DNA of 48,820 nt, from contig UBUL01000042.1 of the NCBI GenBank assembly GCA_900468625.1, positions 1 to 48,820 on the forward strand, read 5' to 3'. Positions 16,607 through 24,578 of the stretch are shown here, in pieces. The stretch comes from Hyphomicrobiales bacterium. GTDB taxonomy: Bacteria > Pseudomonadota > Alphaproteobacteria > Rhizobiales > Rhizobiaceae. A program made the translations under genes and the position numbers. The notes beneath the pieces were generated by a model that was not told the origin of the DNA, made no database searches, and saw nothing but the letters and a program-made list of their open reading frames with translations. Numbering within the stretch: position 1 is the stretch's first letter; the number at the start of each line of letters is the position of its first letter.

Positions 16607-17044
16607 ATGGATCTGTCGAAGATAAAAACACTGATCGATTTTGTCGGACAATCCCACGTTACCGAACTCACGGTAACGGAAAAGGATGTCACGGTTCGCA
16701 TCTTCCGAACGTCTAGTCCGACGGATTCGTTCCGTGCAGCGCAGATGCCTGCCAGCGTTGCAACTGGCCGCGCTGAACAAGCCGGCGATGTTTCGTGCAA
16801 ATCGCAGGACTCCATTATTGTGAGAGCGCCGATCTTCGGCGTCTTGCACCGGGCGCCAGCACCTGGACAGGCGCCTTTCGTTAAGATCGGCGACATGGTG
16901 GAGGAGGGGCAGACGCTTTTCATCATCGAGGCGATGAAGGTCTTCAACAAGATCGCAGCCCCGCAGGCCGGTCGCATCGGGCACCTCACCGAAATAGATG
17001 GCGGTGAAGTTGAGACGGGCGACATACTCGCGGAGATCGCGTGA
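16607..17044 (+). CDS. accB: Biotin carboxyl carrier protein (AccB-like paralogue)
   Basis: 145-residue carrier protein. N-terminal helix MDLSKIKTLIDFVGQSHVTE, linker about 38-68, then a biotinyl domain (about 69-145) with VRAPIFGVLHRAP and the biotinylation motif EAMKVFN, Lys near 111. It would be biotinylated by BirA and carry carboxybiotin from the biotin carboxylase to a carboxyltransferase. The order accB-accC at the head of an operon with pxpB, pxpC and pxpA, and no accA or accD, argues that this is not the fatty-acid enzyme. It overlaps accC by one base (TGATG). Confidence 0.9.
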   Translation: MDLSKIKTLIDFVGQSHVTELTVTEKDVTVRIFRTSSPTDSFRAAQMPASVATGRAEQAGDVSCKSQDSIIVRAPIFGVLHRAPAPGQAPFVKIGDMVEEGQTLFIIEAMKVFNKIAAPQAGRIGHLTEIDGGEVETGDILAEIA

Positions 17045-18426
17045 TGGCGGAAGCGTTCGACAAGGCGGGGCGACGTTTCGATACGGTCCTGATTGCAAAT
17101 CGGGGCGAAATTGCTGCGCGAATTCAGCGCGCCTGCCGCGAACTCGGGCTGAAGACGGTCGCAATCTGCTCCGAAGCCGATAGGCAGGCGCCTTATGGCA
17201 AGGCGGCCGACACCTTTCTGTGCATCGGTCCCGCGAACGCAGCCGGCAGCTATCTCAATCAAAATGCGATCCTCCTTGCCGCGCAATTGACCGGGGCGGG
17301 TGCGATCCACCCCGGCTATGGGTTTCTGTCCGAGAACGCCGCCTTTTCCGAAGCCGTCGAAAGAGCCGGCCTCGCATTCATCGGCCCCGAGGCCTCCTCG
17401 ATCGCGACCATGGGCGACAAGATATCGGCAAAACGGGCAATGATCCTTGCTGGTGTGCCTTGCGTGCCCGGTCCTGACACTTCCCTTCCGGATGATCCGG
17501 CTTCGGTCGAGCGGATCGCCGAGGAGATCGGCTATCCTGTGATCATCAAGGCCGCAGGCGGCGGAGGTGGCAGGGGGATGCGGGTGGTGCTCGATGCAGG
17601 CGAGCTGCACGAGGCCATCGCCCTGACATCGGAAGAGGCTCGTCAGGCTTTCGGTTCCCCGGCACTCTACATGGAAAAGTTCCTCCAGCATCCGCGTCAC
17701 ATCGAAATTCAGGTGCTCTGCGATGCCTATGGCAATGCCGTCTGGCTCGGGCATCGCGATTGCTCCATGCAGCGCCGGCATCAGAAAGTGGTGGAAGAAG
17801 CTCCGGCGCCCGGGATTTCCTCGGAAACGATAAAGCCTGTGGGCATGGCCTGCGTGCAAGCCTGCCGGCAGATCGGCTACCGTGGCGTCGGAACCTTCGA
17901 GTTCCTCTACGAAAACGGTGCCTTCTATTTCATCGAGATGAACACGCGCCTGCAGGTCGAACATCCCGTCACCGAGATGACCAGCGGGATCGATATCGTC
18001 CAGGCGCAGATAATGGTCGCCCAGGGTTTCCCCTTGGAAATACGCCAGGACGATGTGGCGTGTACCGGCCATTCCTTCGAATGCCGCATCAACGCCGAGG
18101 ATCCCGAAAGTTTCCTGCCTTCGGCGGGTACGATCTCCGAATTAATCCTGCCGGAAGGGCAGGGAATCCGGGTCGATACCCATATTCATGCCGGCTATCG
18201 GGTCTCGCCTTACTATGACTCCCTGATCGCCAAGTTGATCGTTCATGCGCCTACACGGGCAGAAGCGATGGCCAAAATGCGCGAGACGCTTGCCGTCACC
18301 CGGATAGAGGGTATTTCCACCAACCTGCCGCTGCTGCGCACATTGTTCGAGGATGAAGGGTTTGCCCGCGGTGAGACGGATATCCACTATCTGGAACAAT
18401 GGTTTCGGCAGAGGAGGGCGGCATGA
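17044..18426 (+). CDS. accC: Biotin carboxylase (AccC-like paralogue)
   Basis: 460-residue biotin carboxylase that uses ATP and bicarbonate to carboxylate carrier-bound biotin. Seen: the N-domain VLIANRGEIAARIQRACREL, the ATP-grasp glycine loop AAGGGGGRGMRVV, the HRDCSMQRRHQKVVEEAPA segment and the catalytic EMNTRLQVEHPVTEM with Glu and Arg in place. The length is normal for AccC and the protein appears intact. ATG 17044 is chosen; GTG 17041 is a near alternative. The stop is shared (ATGA) with the next gene, a carrier-like protein without a biotin site. Its role here probably differs from the housekeeping acetyl-CoA carboxylase. Confidence 0.93.
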   Translation: MAEAFDKAGRRFDTVLIANRGEIAARIQRACRELGLKTVAICSEADRQAPYGKAADTFLCIGPANAAGSYLNQNAILLAAQLTGAGAIHPGYGFLSENAAFSEAVERAGLAFIGPEASSIATMGDKISAKRAMILAGVPCVPGPDTSLPDDPASVERIAEEIGYPVIIKAAGGGGGRGMRVVLDAGELHEAIALTSEEARQAFGSPALYMEKFLQHPRHIEIQVLCDAYGNAVWLGHRDCSMQRRHQKVVEEAPAPGISSETIKPVGMACVQACRQIGYRGVGTFEFLYENGAFYFIEMNTRLQVEHPVTEMTSGIDIVQAQIMVAQGFPLEIRQDDVACTGHSFECRINAEDPESFLPSAGTISELILPEGQGIRVDTHIHAGYRVSPYYDSLIAKLIVHAPTRAEAMAKMRETLAVTRIEGISTNLPLLRTLFEDEGFARGETDIHYLEQWFRQRRAA

Positions 18427-18848
18427 GGGCGATCGACTTTAGCGACCCTTCGACCCTCGCGGCTCTGGCCGACGCACTGACGGCAGCAGGCGTCGATGGC
18501 GTGGAAATTTCGCGACCGGGCGGCAAGCTGCGCATCGTGGTCTCGAAGGCCGGGGGCGCCCAAATTAGCCTGACAGGAAATGCACAGCCTGCGCCGGCGA
18601 CAACGGTGGCGGTGGTCAAAGCGCCAATGGCGGGCCACTTCTATCCTTCGCATCCTTCGGATTCCAATCAGACCGAGCGTCTGCCTCGCTCCGTCTCAAG
18701 CCAGGATGTGATCGGTTTTATTCGCATCGGTTCTGTCCTGCTTCCCATTCCAGCCGGCAGAGCCGGTTTGCTGGCCAGGCGATCGGTAGAACCCGAAACC
18801 CTAGTCGGATTCGGTGATCCCCTGTCCGAAATCGAGCCGCTGCCATGA
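18423..18848 (+). CDS. BCCP-like protein lacking the biotinylation motif
   Basis: 141 residues. It has the general plan of a biotin carrier: an N-terminal part (FSDPSTLAALADALTAAG, then VEISRPGGKLRIVVSKAGG, as in AccB), a linker and a C-terminal barrel-like domain starting VKAPMAGHFYPSHPS and ending VGFGDPLSEIEPLP. In the stretch where BCCPs carry Glu-Ala-Met-Lys the sequence reads IGFIRIGSVLLPIPAG, so no biotin-accepting lysine is present. It overlaps accC upstream and pxpB downstream by four bases each, so it is made in step with them. A structural subunit or a non-biotinylated adaptor between carboxylase and transferase is plausible; the function is not known to me. Confidence 0.8.
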   Translation: MRAIDFSDPSTLAALADALTAAGVDGVEISRPGGKLRIVVSKAGGAQISLTGNAQPAPATTVAVVKAPMAGHFYPSHPSDSNQTERLPRSVSSQDVIGFIRIGSVLLPIPAGRAGLLARRSVEPETLVGFGDPLSEIEPLP

Positions 18849-19552
18849 TTGCCACGTCGAACACCATCATGTCGTCGCGCGAAATCGTTCCTGCTTCCAA
18901 GGGCCGGGCACGGATTTCCTATATCGGCACCCGATCTTTCCTGCTGGAAGCACCGGGTGAATTCGATCTGCCCGCGCAGCGGCGGATCTGGGCTCTGGCA
19001 CAAATCGTCAGGAGTTGGGCTGACATAGCGGAAGTTATCCCCGGAATGACCAATCTTCTGGCGATCTTCAAGGAGACCCCTGAGGATCCCGAACTGGTGA
19101 CAGGGAGGCTTCTGGAGGCATGGAACTACGCCGAAAGCCTCGACTTGGCGGGAAAGACCATCGAAATCCCGGTTCACTATGGTGGCACCTATGCAATCGA
19201 TCTTCCCGCCATCTGCGACTTTTGCGGCTTGAGCGATCGCGAGGTCGTGCGCCTGCATTACGAGGCAAGTTACCGCGTCTTCGCCTTGGGGAGCGCTCCC
19301 GGCTTCGGCTATCTGCACGGGCTCGACCCGCGTATCTATATGCCACGCAAGACCGTTCCGTCGCTCAGGATGGAGAAGGGCAGCGTCACGATCGGTGGAA
19401 TGCAGACAGGCGTTGCGATGCTGACGGGCCCGAATGGCTGGAATTCGCTCGGCCACGCGGAACTGCAGATGTTCGATCCCACCTCCGCGACGCCGGCTTT
19501 GATGGCGCCCGGCGATATCGTGCGCTTTCTGCCGGCAAGGATCGAGCTATGA
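18845..19552 (+). CDS. pxpB: 5-oxoprolinase subunit PxpB (KipI/allophanate-hydrolase-subunit-1 family)
   Basis: 235-residue protein of the carboxyltransferase-C/D family. Seen: IPVHYGGTYAIDLPAIC, the LGSAPGFGYLHGLDPRIYMPR block and KGSVTIGGMQTGVAML, which are the conserved elements of KipI/PxpB. In E. coli, PxpA, PxpB and PxpC together hydrolyse 5-oxoproline to glutamate with ATP; the KipI/KipA fold pair is also the carboxyltransferase half of urea carboxylase. Four-base overlaps on both sides place it in a single translational unit with the carrier-like protein and pxpC. Confidence 0.9.
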   Translation: MIATSNTIMSSREIVPASKGRARISYIGTRSFLLEAPGEFDLPAQRRIWALAQIVRSWADIAEVIPGMTNLLAIFKETPEDPELVTGRLLEAWNYAESLDLAGKTIEIPVHYGGTYAIDLPAICDFCGLSDREVVRLHYEASYRVFALGSAPGFGYLHGLDPRIYMPRKTVPSLRMEKGSVTIGGMQTGVAMLTGPNGWNSLGHAELQMFDPTSATPALMAPGDIVRFLPARIEL

Positions 19553-20544
19553 TCGAGATTATCGAAACCGGCCCATTCAACACGATCCAGGATCTCGGCC
19601 GCCACGGCTATCGCGACATTGGCGTCACGGCCAGCGGCGCGATAGACCCTCTTGCGGTGAAGATCGGCAATATCCTTGTTGGCAACGACGACGATGCGGC
19701 TGCAATAGAGGTTCAGACCTTTCCGTTCAAACTGCAGTTCGGGACGGGCGGCATCTTTGCCGTCACGGGTGCGGACGGCAGCCCCACGCTGGACGGACGG
19801 GAATTGATTGCGTGGTGCACCCACGTCGCGGAGCCGGGTCAGATCCTCGAGCTTAGGCATCCACCAAGGTTAGCGCGTGCTTACATCGCCTTCCGTGGAG
19901 GGCTGGATGTGCCGGTTCTCATGGGCTCGCGCAGCACGTCCCTGCGCGGCGGCTTCGGTGGCAATGCCGGTCGGGCGCTCATCAAGGGTGACCGGATTGA
20001 ATTTGGCACATCCGCCGATGCGCTCCCCTTGCCGGCAAGTGGTCTTGCCGTTGTCGAGCCGGCGGTCGCCTTGCGCGATTTTTTCCCGGTCGTGATCGAC
20101 GGAGTATTACCGATCCGCGCGATACCGGCCGGTGAACATGAGCTGTTTGCCGCCGATGCCGAGGGCTTCTGGAATCGGAGCTGGAGGATATCATCAAGTA
20201 GCGACCGCACCGGCTATCGCCTATCCGGCGAACCGATCAAATCGACGGCGAAGGTCGAGATGCGCTCGCATGGCGTGGTGCCCGGCGTGATCCAGGTCCC
20301 GCCAGCTGGCGAGCCGATCATCCAGATGAGCGATGCTAATACTGCGGGCGGCTATCCCAAGATCGCTGGCGTCATCGAGTGCGATCTGTGGCGGCTTGGC
20401 CAGGCGCGTATCGGCACCCGGCTCCGTTTCGTCCGCTCGACGCATGCGGAGGCGCGCGCCGTTGAGCAGGCCGTGAACCGCTACGTCGTAGACATCAGGC
20501 GGACATCGCAAATGGTCAAACGCGCCTTAAAGGCGATGGCCTGA
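19549..20544 (+). CDS. pxpC: 5-oxoprolinase subunit PxpC (KipA/biotin-dependent carboxyltransferase family)
   Basis: 331 residues, carboxyltransferase-A/B family. Typical motifs: FNTIQDLGRHGYRDIGV and SGAIDPLAVKIGNILVGN at the N-terminus, YIAFRGGLDVP, GSRSTSLRGGFGGNAGR in the middle, and a late VPPAGEPIIQMSDANTAGGY segment. It is expected to form a complex with PxpB and contribute the active site for lactam or amide activation. ATGA overlap with pxpB. The sequence is full length with no defect seen. Confidence 0.9.
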   Translation: MIEIIETGPFNTIQDLGRHGYRDIGVTASGAIDPLAVKIGNILVGNDDDAAAIEVQTFPFKLQFGTGGIFAVTGADGSPTLDGRELIAWCTHVAEPGQILELRHPPRLARAYIAFRGGLDVPVLMGSRSTSLRGGFGGNAGRALIKGDRIEFGTSADALPLPASGLAVVEPAVALRDFFPVVIDGVLPIRAIPAGEHELFAADAEGFWNRSWRISSSSDRTGYRLSGEPIKSTAKVEMRSHGVVPGVIQVPPAGEPIIQMSDANTAGGYPKIAGVIECDLWRLGQARIGTRLRFVRSTHAEARAVEQAVNRYVVDIRRTSQMVKRALKAMA

Positions 20545-20575
20545 TGAGGGTGGCAGGAACCAAGAGGAGGAGCAG

Positions 20576-21343
20576 GTGAAAATCGATCTGAATTCCGACA
20601 TGGGTGAAGGTTTCGGCCCCTATCGGCTATGCGACGACGAAGCGATGATGAAGATCGTCTCGTCGGCCAATATCGCCTGCGGCTTTCACGGCGGCGACCC
20701 GGACACCATGGCGCGCATGCTTCGCCTCGCGAAGGAAAATGGCGTGGGTATCGGCGCGCATCCGGGTCTGCCGGATCGGTCGGGTTTCGGCCGGCGTGAG
20801 ATGCCGTTCCAGCCGGACGAGCTTCGCCAGCAGATGCTCTATCAGCTCGGCGCATTGATCGCGATCGCCAGGAGCGAGGGCATGAGTGTCGGACATTTCA
20901 GCTTTCATGCGGCGATGGGCAATATGGTCAATCGCGATCCAGCGCTCGCCGATCTGATGATGAATGCCATTGCCGCGGTCGATCCGCGTCTCGTGGTGTT
21001 CGTGACATCGGGCAGTGAAATCGAAAAGGCGGCAAGGCGCGCGAAACTCAAGACGCTGGCGCTGTTTCTGGCTGACCGCGCCTATGATGCCGACGGCAGG
21101 CTCGTCGACCGCGGTCTGCCGGGCGCGCTGGTCAAGGACGAGGCCGCAGTTCGCAAACGGGTGCGTCGCTTTCTGACGGATGGGACCGTCGAGGCGATCG
21201 ACGGCAGCACTCTTGAAATGCCGGCCCGATCGATCCTCGTCCACAGCGATACGCCCGGCTCGCTCGACCTTGCACGGATTATCCGCAGCGAAATCGAGGC
21301 TTCTGGCGCCATGCTCGCGCCCGCAGCAGAGCTAGCATCCTGA
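20576..21343 (+). CDS. pxpA: 5-oxoprolinase subunit PxpA (LamB/YcsF family)
   Basis: 255 residues. The N-terminus KIDLNSDMGEGFGPYR, then ANIACGFHGGDPDTMARML and GAHPGLPDRSGFGRR, are the hallmark blocks of the LamB/YcsF family, whose members are metal-binding TIM-barrel-like proteins needed for cleavage of 5-oxoproline or related lactams. The GTG start at 20576 is supported by AAGAGGAGG about seven bases upstream; no ATG matches the family N-terminus. It is separated from pxpC by only 31 bases, completing the pxpBCA set behind the biotin genes. Confidence 0.92.
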   Translation: MKIDLNSDMGEGFGPYRLCDDEAMMKIVSSANIACGFHGGDPDTMARMLRLAKENGVGIGAHPGLPDRSGFGRREMPFQPDELRQQMLYQLGALIAIARSEGMSVGHFSFHAAMGNMVNRDPALADLMMNAIAAVDPRLVVFVTSGSEIEKAARRAKLKTLALFLADRAYDADGRLVDRGLPGALVKDEAAVRKRVRRFLTDGTVEAIDGSTLEMPARSILVHSDTPGSLDLARIIRSEIEASGAMLAPAAELAS

Positions 21344-21389
21344 TCGCCTCCGGTCATCAAGTTTTCATTTCCACTGAAAGAGCACGCCA

Positions 21390-22595
21390 ATGCCCTCCAC
21401 AGCTGATCGCCTGAAGAACGTTTCCATCTCTGCCTCCGCCGCCATGACGCAGCGCGCCCGCGAACTAGCTGCCAAGGGCATCAAGGTCGTGAGCCTTTCA
21501 TCCGGGGAGCCGGATTTCCCGACCCCGGCCCATGCGATCGAGGCAGCGCACGCGGCCGCACTCGACGGCGATACCAAATATCCGCCGATGGACGGCACGC
21601 CGGCGCTGAAGGCTGCGATCAGCCGAAAATTCAAGCGCGACAATAACCTTGATTACGATGCAAGCCAGATCGTCGTTTCCGGCGGCGGCAAACAGGTGAT
21701 CTTCAATGCGATGCTAGCCACCTGCAATCCTGGCGACGAGGTCATCATTCCCACGCCGTCGTGGGTCAGCTACGCCGACATCGTCAAGTTTGCCGGCGGC
21801 GTCCCGGTCGCTGTCCCCTGCTTCGAGCAGGCCGGGTTCAAGCTGCGTCCGGAGGACCTCGAGGCGGCGATCACGCCGCGCACCAAATGGCTTCTCCTGA
21901 ATTTCCCGAACAATCCGACGGGTGCCGCCTGCTCGCGCGCGGAAATGGCCGCGATCGCCGAAGTCATGCTGCGCCATCCGGATGTCTGGATCCTGACCGA
22001 CGATATCTACGAGCATCTGGTCTACGACGGGTTCGAATTCTGCACGATCGCCGATGCCGAACCGAGGCTTTACGACCGGGTTCTGACGATGAACGGCGTC
22101 TCCAAGGCCTATGCCATGACCGGCTGGCGCCTGGGATACTGCGCCAGCGGATCGAAGGAACTGATTGCCGCGATCAGCAACGTCAACGGCCAGAACAGCG
22201 GCGGCATCGCAACCGTCACGCAGGCAGCGGCGATCGCAGCGCTGGACGGGCCGCAGGATCTCCTGAAGGAGCGGGCGGCGATCTACAGGGAGAGACGCGA
22301 CTTCGTGCTCGATCAACTGGCGAAGGTCGAAGGGCTGCGCTGCCACAAGCCGGAAGGCGCATTCTACATCTATCCCAATATGTCCGGCCTGATCGGCAAG
22401 ACCACCAAGGGCGGACGCAAGATCGAGACGGACGTCGATTTCGTCATGGCGCTGGTCGATGAGCACCATGTGGCGACAGTGCAGGGCTCCGCCTATGGCA
22501 TGAGCCCCTATTTCCGCATCTCCTACGCGACAAGCATGCAAAAGCTTGGCGAGGGCTGCGCCCGTATCGCTGAATTCTGCCGCGATCTGCGCTGA
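21390..22595 (+). CDS. Class I/II pyridoxal-phosphate aminotransferase (aspartate aminotransferase-like)
   Basis: 401-residue fold-type I aminotransferase. Seen: SSGEPDFPTPAHAIEAA, the cofactor-contacting NFPNNPTGA, DDIYEHLVYDG, the PLP lysine in NGVSKAYAMTGWRLGY, and the carboxylate-binding Arg near the C-terminus in SPYFRISYATS. This set fits AatA-type aspartate/aromatic aminotransferases. It lies 46 bases after pxpA on the same strand and is probably co-transcribed. An amino acid such as glutamate released upstream could be its amino donor (inference). A strong hairpin follows. Confidence 0.92.
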   Translation: MPSTADRLKNVSISASAAMTQRARELAAKGIKVVSLSSGEPDFPTPAHAIEAAHAAALDGDTKYPPMDGTPALKAAISRKFKRDNNLDYDASQIVVSGGGKQVIFNAMLATCNPGDEVIIPTPSWVSYADIVKFAGGVPVAVPCFEQAGFKLRPEDLEAAITPRTKWLLLNFPNNPTGAACSRAEMAAIAEVMLRHPDVWILTDDIYEHLVYDGFEFCTIADAEPRLYDRVLTMNGVSKAYAMTGWRLGYCASGSKELIAAISNVNGQNSGGIATVTQAAAIAALDGPQDLLKERAAIYRERRDFVLDQLAKVEGLRCHKPEGAFYIYPNMSGLIGKTTKGGRKIETDVDFVMALVDEHHVATVQGSAYGMSPYFRISYATSMQKLGEGCARIAEFCRDLR

Positions 22596-22611
22596 CCAAT
22601 GATTCCGCACG

Positions 22612-22637
22612 CCTCCGACCGGTTTACGGGTCGGAGG
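22612..22637. terminator. Bidirectional terminator-like hairpin
   Basis: CCTCCGACC and GGTCGGAGG form a perfect nine-base stem around eight bases, 16 bases after the aminotransferase stop and 17 bases before the stop of the convergent LysR gene. No long T-run follows in either direction. Confidence 0.6.
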
Positions 22638-22653
22638 GACGCGTTCCGAAGCT

Positions 22654-23559
22654 CTAAAGCTGCAATTGCTCTGTCAGTTCGAGGAGGATGTCTTTGACGG
22701 CGAATGCCGGCTCCGACAGCGAGTTGTGATCGGAGGTGCAAAGGGACAGCGTTTCTTCTATTCGCGGAGAGATGAGCCGGCAGACGAGAGGCTCACTCGA
22801 TTCCGAGACGATGCGGTCGGCGATTGCTTTCGGCATGATGGTCGCGCCCAGTCCGCTTCCGACGGCGCGCGCCAGGGTGCGCACGATCTCGACTTCGGCC
22901 ACGACCTTGAGATTGATGCGGCTGCGCGTAAAGGCGGCATCGACGGCCCGGCGCACGAAATTATAAGCCGGCGGCAACAGCATCGGCATTCCATCGAGCG
23001 CACTGACCGGAACGGGTTTCTGGTCTGAATCGATCGCGAAATTGCGGTGAGCGACGAGGTAGAATTCTTCCCTCAGGATCGGCTCGAACCGCACGCCCTT
23101 GATCGGCCCCGTGCCGTGGATCAACGCCATTTCCAGCCGACCGGTCATGATCATCTGGCTGTAGGTCTGACCGACGCTCTCCGTCAGATGAAGCAGAATG
23201 CCGGGGTGCCTCTTTCGTGTCTCCGCCAGAAGGTCGACGGAAAGCGTGGCGGCGCTGCTGAAGGGCACAAGGCCGACCGAGACGCGTCCGGCAAGCGAAT
23301 TGCCGGCGGCGGCGGCATCGGCTTGCGCCTGTTCCATCTGACGCAGAATGATCTGCGCGTGCCGATAAACCGCGTGCCCGGCATCGGTCATGCTGACGCC
23401 CTGCTGGCTCCGGATCAGGAGTTTCTGGCCGAAATGTTCCTCAAGCGCCGCCAATTGCTGGCTCAGAGCCGGCTGGGCGAGATGCAGGATATCGGCGGCC
23501 CGCGTAATGCTGCCGCTATCGACGATGGCGATGAAGGATTTGAAGCGTCTGATATCCAT
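22654..23559 (-). CDS. LysR family transcriptional regulator (Nac/Cbl-like)
   Basis: 301 residues with the winged helix-turn-helix at 1-60 (MDIRRFKSFIAIVDSGSITR, AQPALSQQLAALEEHFGQKL) and an effector-binding domain from about 90. ATG 23559 is chosen because the family N-terminus starts there; an open frame extends 20 codons upstream without family similarity. It is convergent with the aminotransferase and divergent from the SDR/ABC/aldolase operon. A LysR-type T-N11-A dyad lies at 23722-23738 in front of that operon, so control of 23799-28445, and possibly of the Pxp operon, is likely. Confidence 0.9.
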   Translation of the reverse strand: MDIRRFKSFIAIVDSGSITRAADILHLAQPALSQQLAALEEHFGQKLLIRSQQGVSMTDAGHAVYRHAQIILRQMEQAQADAAAAGNSLAGRVSVGLVPFSSAATLSVDLLAETRKRHPGILLHLTESVGQTYSQMIMTGRLEMALIHGTGPIKGVRFEPILREEFYLVAHRNFAIDSDQKPVPVSALDGMPMLLPPAYNFVRRAVDAAFTRSRINLKVVAEVEIVRTLARAVGSGLGATIMPKAIADRIVSESSEPLVCRLISPRIEETLSLCTSDHNSLSEPAFAVKDILLELTEQLQL

Positions 23560-23721
23560 GGCATCGATTACTGTTCTGTTTTGGCGGCGCATGTTTGCAG
23601 ACGCGCATCTGTTTTGCAACGCGGGTCAATGTCGGCAAACCCTGCGGATCGTTGCGAAAGTGGCGCGATGAGCCTCGGCTTTGGCTGGCTGGCGGCCGGC
23701 ACATCTCCATAAAACTTGCTT

Positions 23722-23738
23722 ATTACTCCAAAAGTAAT
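23722..23738. promoter_or_regulatory. Candidate LysR box
   Basis: ATTACT and AGTAAT form a perfect six-base dyad around five bases; the central part fits the LysR T-N11-A pattern. It lies in the 239-base gap between the lysR start and the divergent SDR gene, 60 bases before the SDR ATG. Confidence 0.5.
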
Positions 23739-23798
23739 CGGTCTTAGGCAAGGAGTTGAAGCTCCGTTAATGTCCACACCAACAAAAAGGGGATCATA

Positions 23799-24578
23799 AT
23801 GCCATTCTCCGACTACAAGACCGCGCTGGTCACCGGCGCCTCCTCCGGTATCGGCGCCGCGGTGGTGGAGCGGCTTTGCCGCGAGGGCATCGAGGTGCAT
23901 GCGATCGCTCGCAGGGCCGGCGCCCTGAAGGAGCTGGCCGAGCGCACGGGATGCATCGCTCACGTCATCGACGTGACGGATCGCGCCGCAATCGCGGATC
24001 TCACGAGCCAAGTTCAGTTCGACATTCTCGTCAACAATGCGGGCGTCGACCGACCGAAGAAATTCCTTCAGGCTGACGAAGAGGACATCGATCTCCTCAT
24101 CGACGTCAATCTTCGCGCCGTTCTGCACATCTGCCGTCTGGTCGTGCCGGGGATGGTTGCTCGCGACCGCGGGCATGTCGTCAACATCTCCTCGATCGCT
24201 GGAAACTACAATTTCGGCGGCAACTCCACTTACCATGCCGTCAAGGCTGGCGTTGCCATGCTGTCGAACCAGCTGCGCATCGATGCATTCGGCAAGCGGG
24301 TCCGGGTCACCGAGATCTGCCCCGGCCGCGTTGCAACCGATATCTTCAACCACGTCCATGGTGATGACCCGAGCGTGCGCGAACGCTTCATCGACGGATT
24401 CGAGCTGCCGCAGGCGGCTGATATTGCCGATGCGATCGCCTTTGCAATTTCAGCGCCGGTCGCAGTCAATATCGGTCATATGGAGATCACTCCGACATTG
24501 CAGGTGATGGGCGGCCTGCAGACGGCAAAGCCGGAGACGTCCGCCGCCACCTATGACGCGGAAGGTGCGAAGCGGTGA
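23799..24578 (+). CDS. SDR family NAD(P)-dependent oxidoreductase
   Basis: 259-residue short-chain dehydrogenase. Seen: TGASSGIG near 12-19, NNAGVDRPKKF, the serine of VVNISSIAGNYNFGG and catalytic YHAVK. The PGRVATDIFNHV segment follows the active site. The AAAAGGGGA ribosome-binding site is well placed before ATG 23799. Its stop overlaps the following permease start (GTGA), an unusual coupling of an oxidoreductase directly to a transporter, implying it acts on the imported compound, perhaps oxidising a hydroxyl group. The substrate is unknown. Confidence 0.9.
   Translation: MPFSDYKTALVTGASSGIGAAVVERLCREGIEVHAIARRAGALKELAERTGCIAHVIDVTDRAAIADLTSQVQFDILVNNAGVDRPKKFLQADEEDIDLLIDVNLRAVLHICRLVVPGMVARDRGHVVNISSIAGNYNFGGNSTYHAVKAGVAMLSNQLRIDAFGKRVRVTEICPGRVATDIFNHVHGDDPSVRERFIDGFELPQAADIADAIAFAISAPVAVNIGHMEITPTLQVMGGLQTAKPETSAATYDAEGAKR

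Noticed and set aside
16564..18072. 502-codon open frame on the minus strand
   Set aside because: It lies antisense to the accB and accC genes, has no family motifs and arises from the codon bias of GC-rich genes on the other strand.
16607..18426. Housekeeping acetyl-CoA carboxylase accBC
   Set aside because: Possible, but the genes are overlapped into a pxp operon with an extra carrier-like gene and lack accA/accD, so a dedicated paralogous role is favoured.
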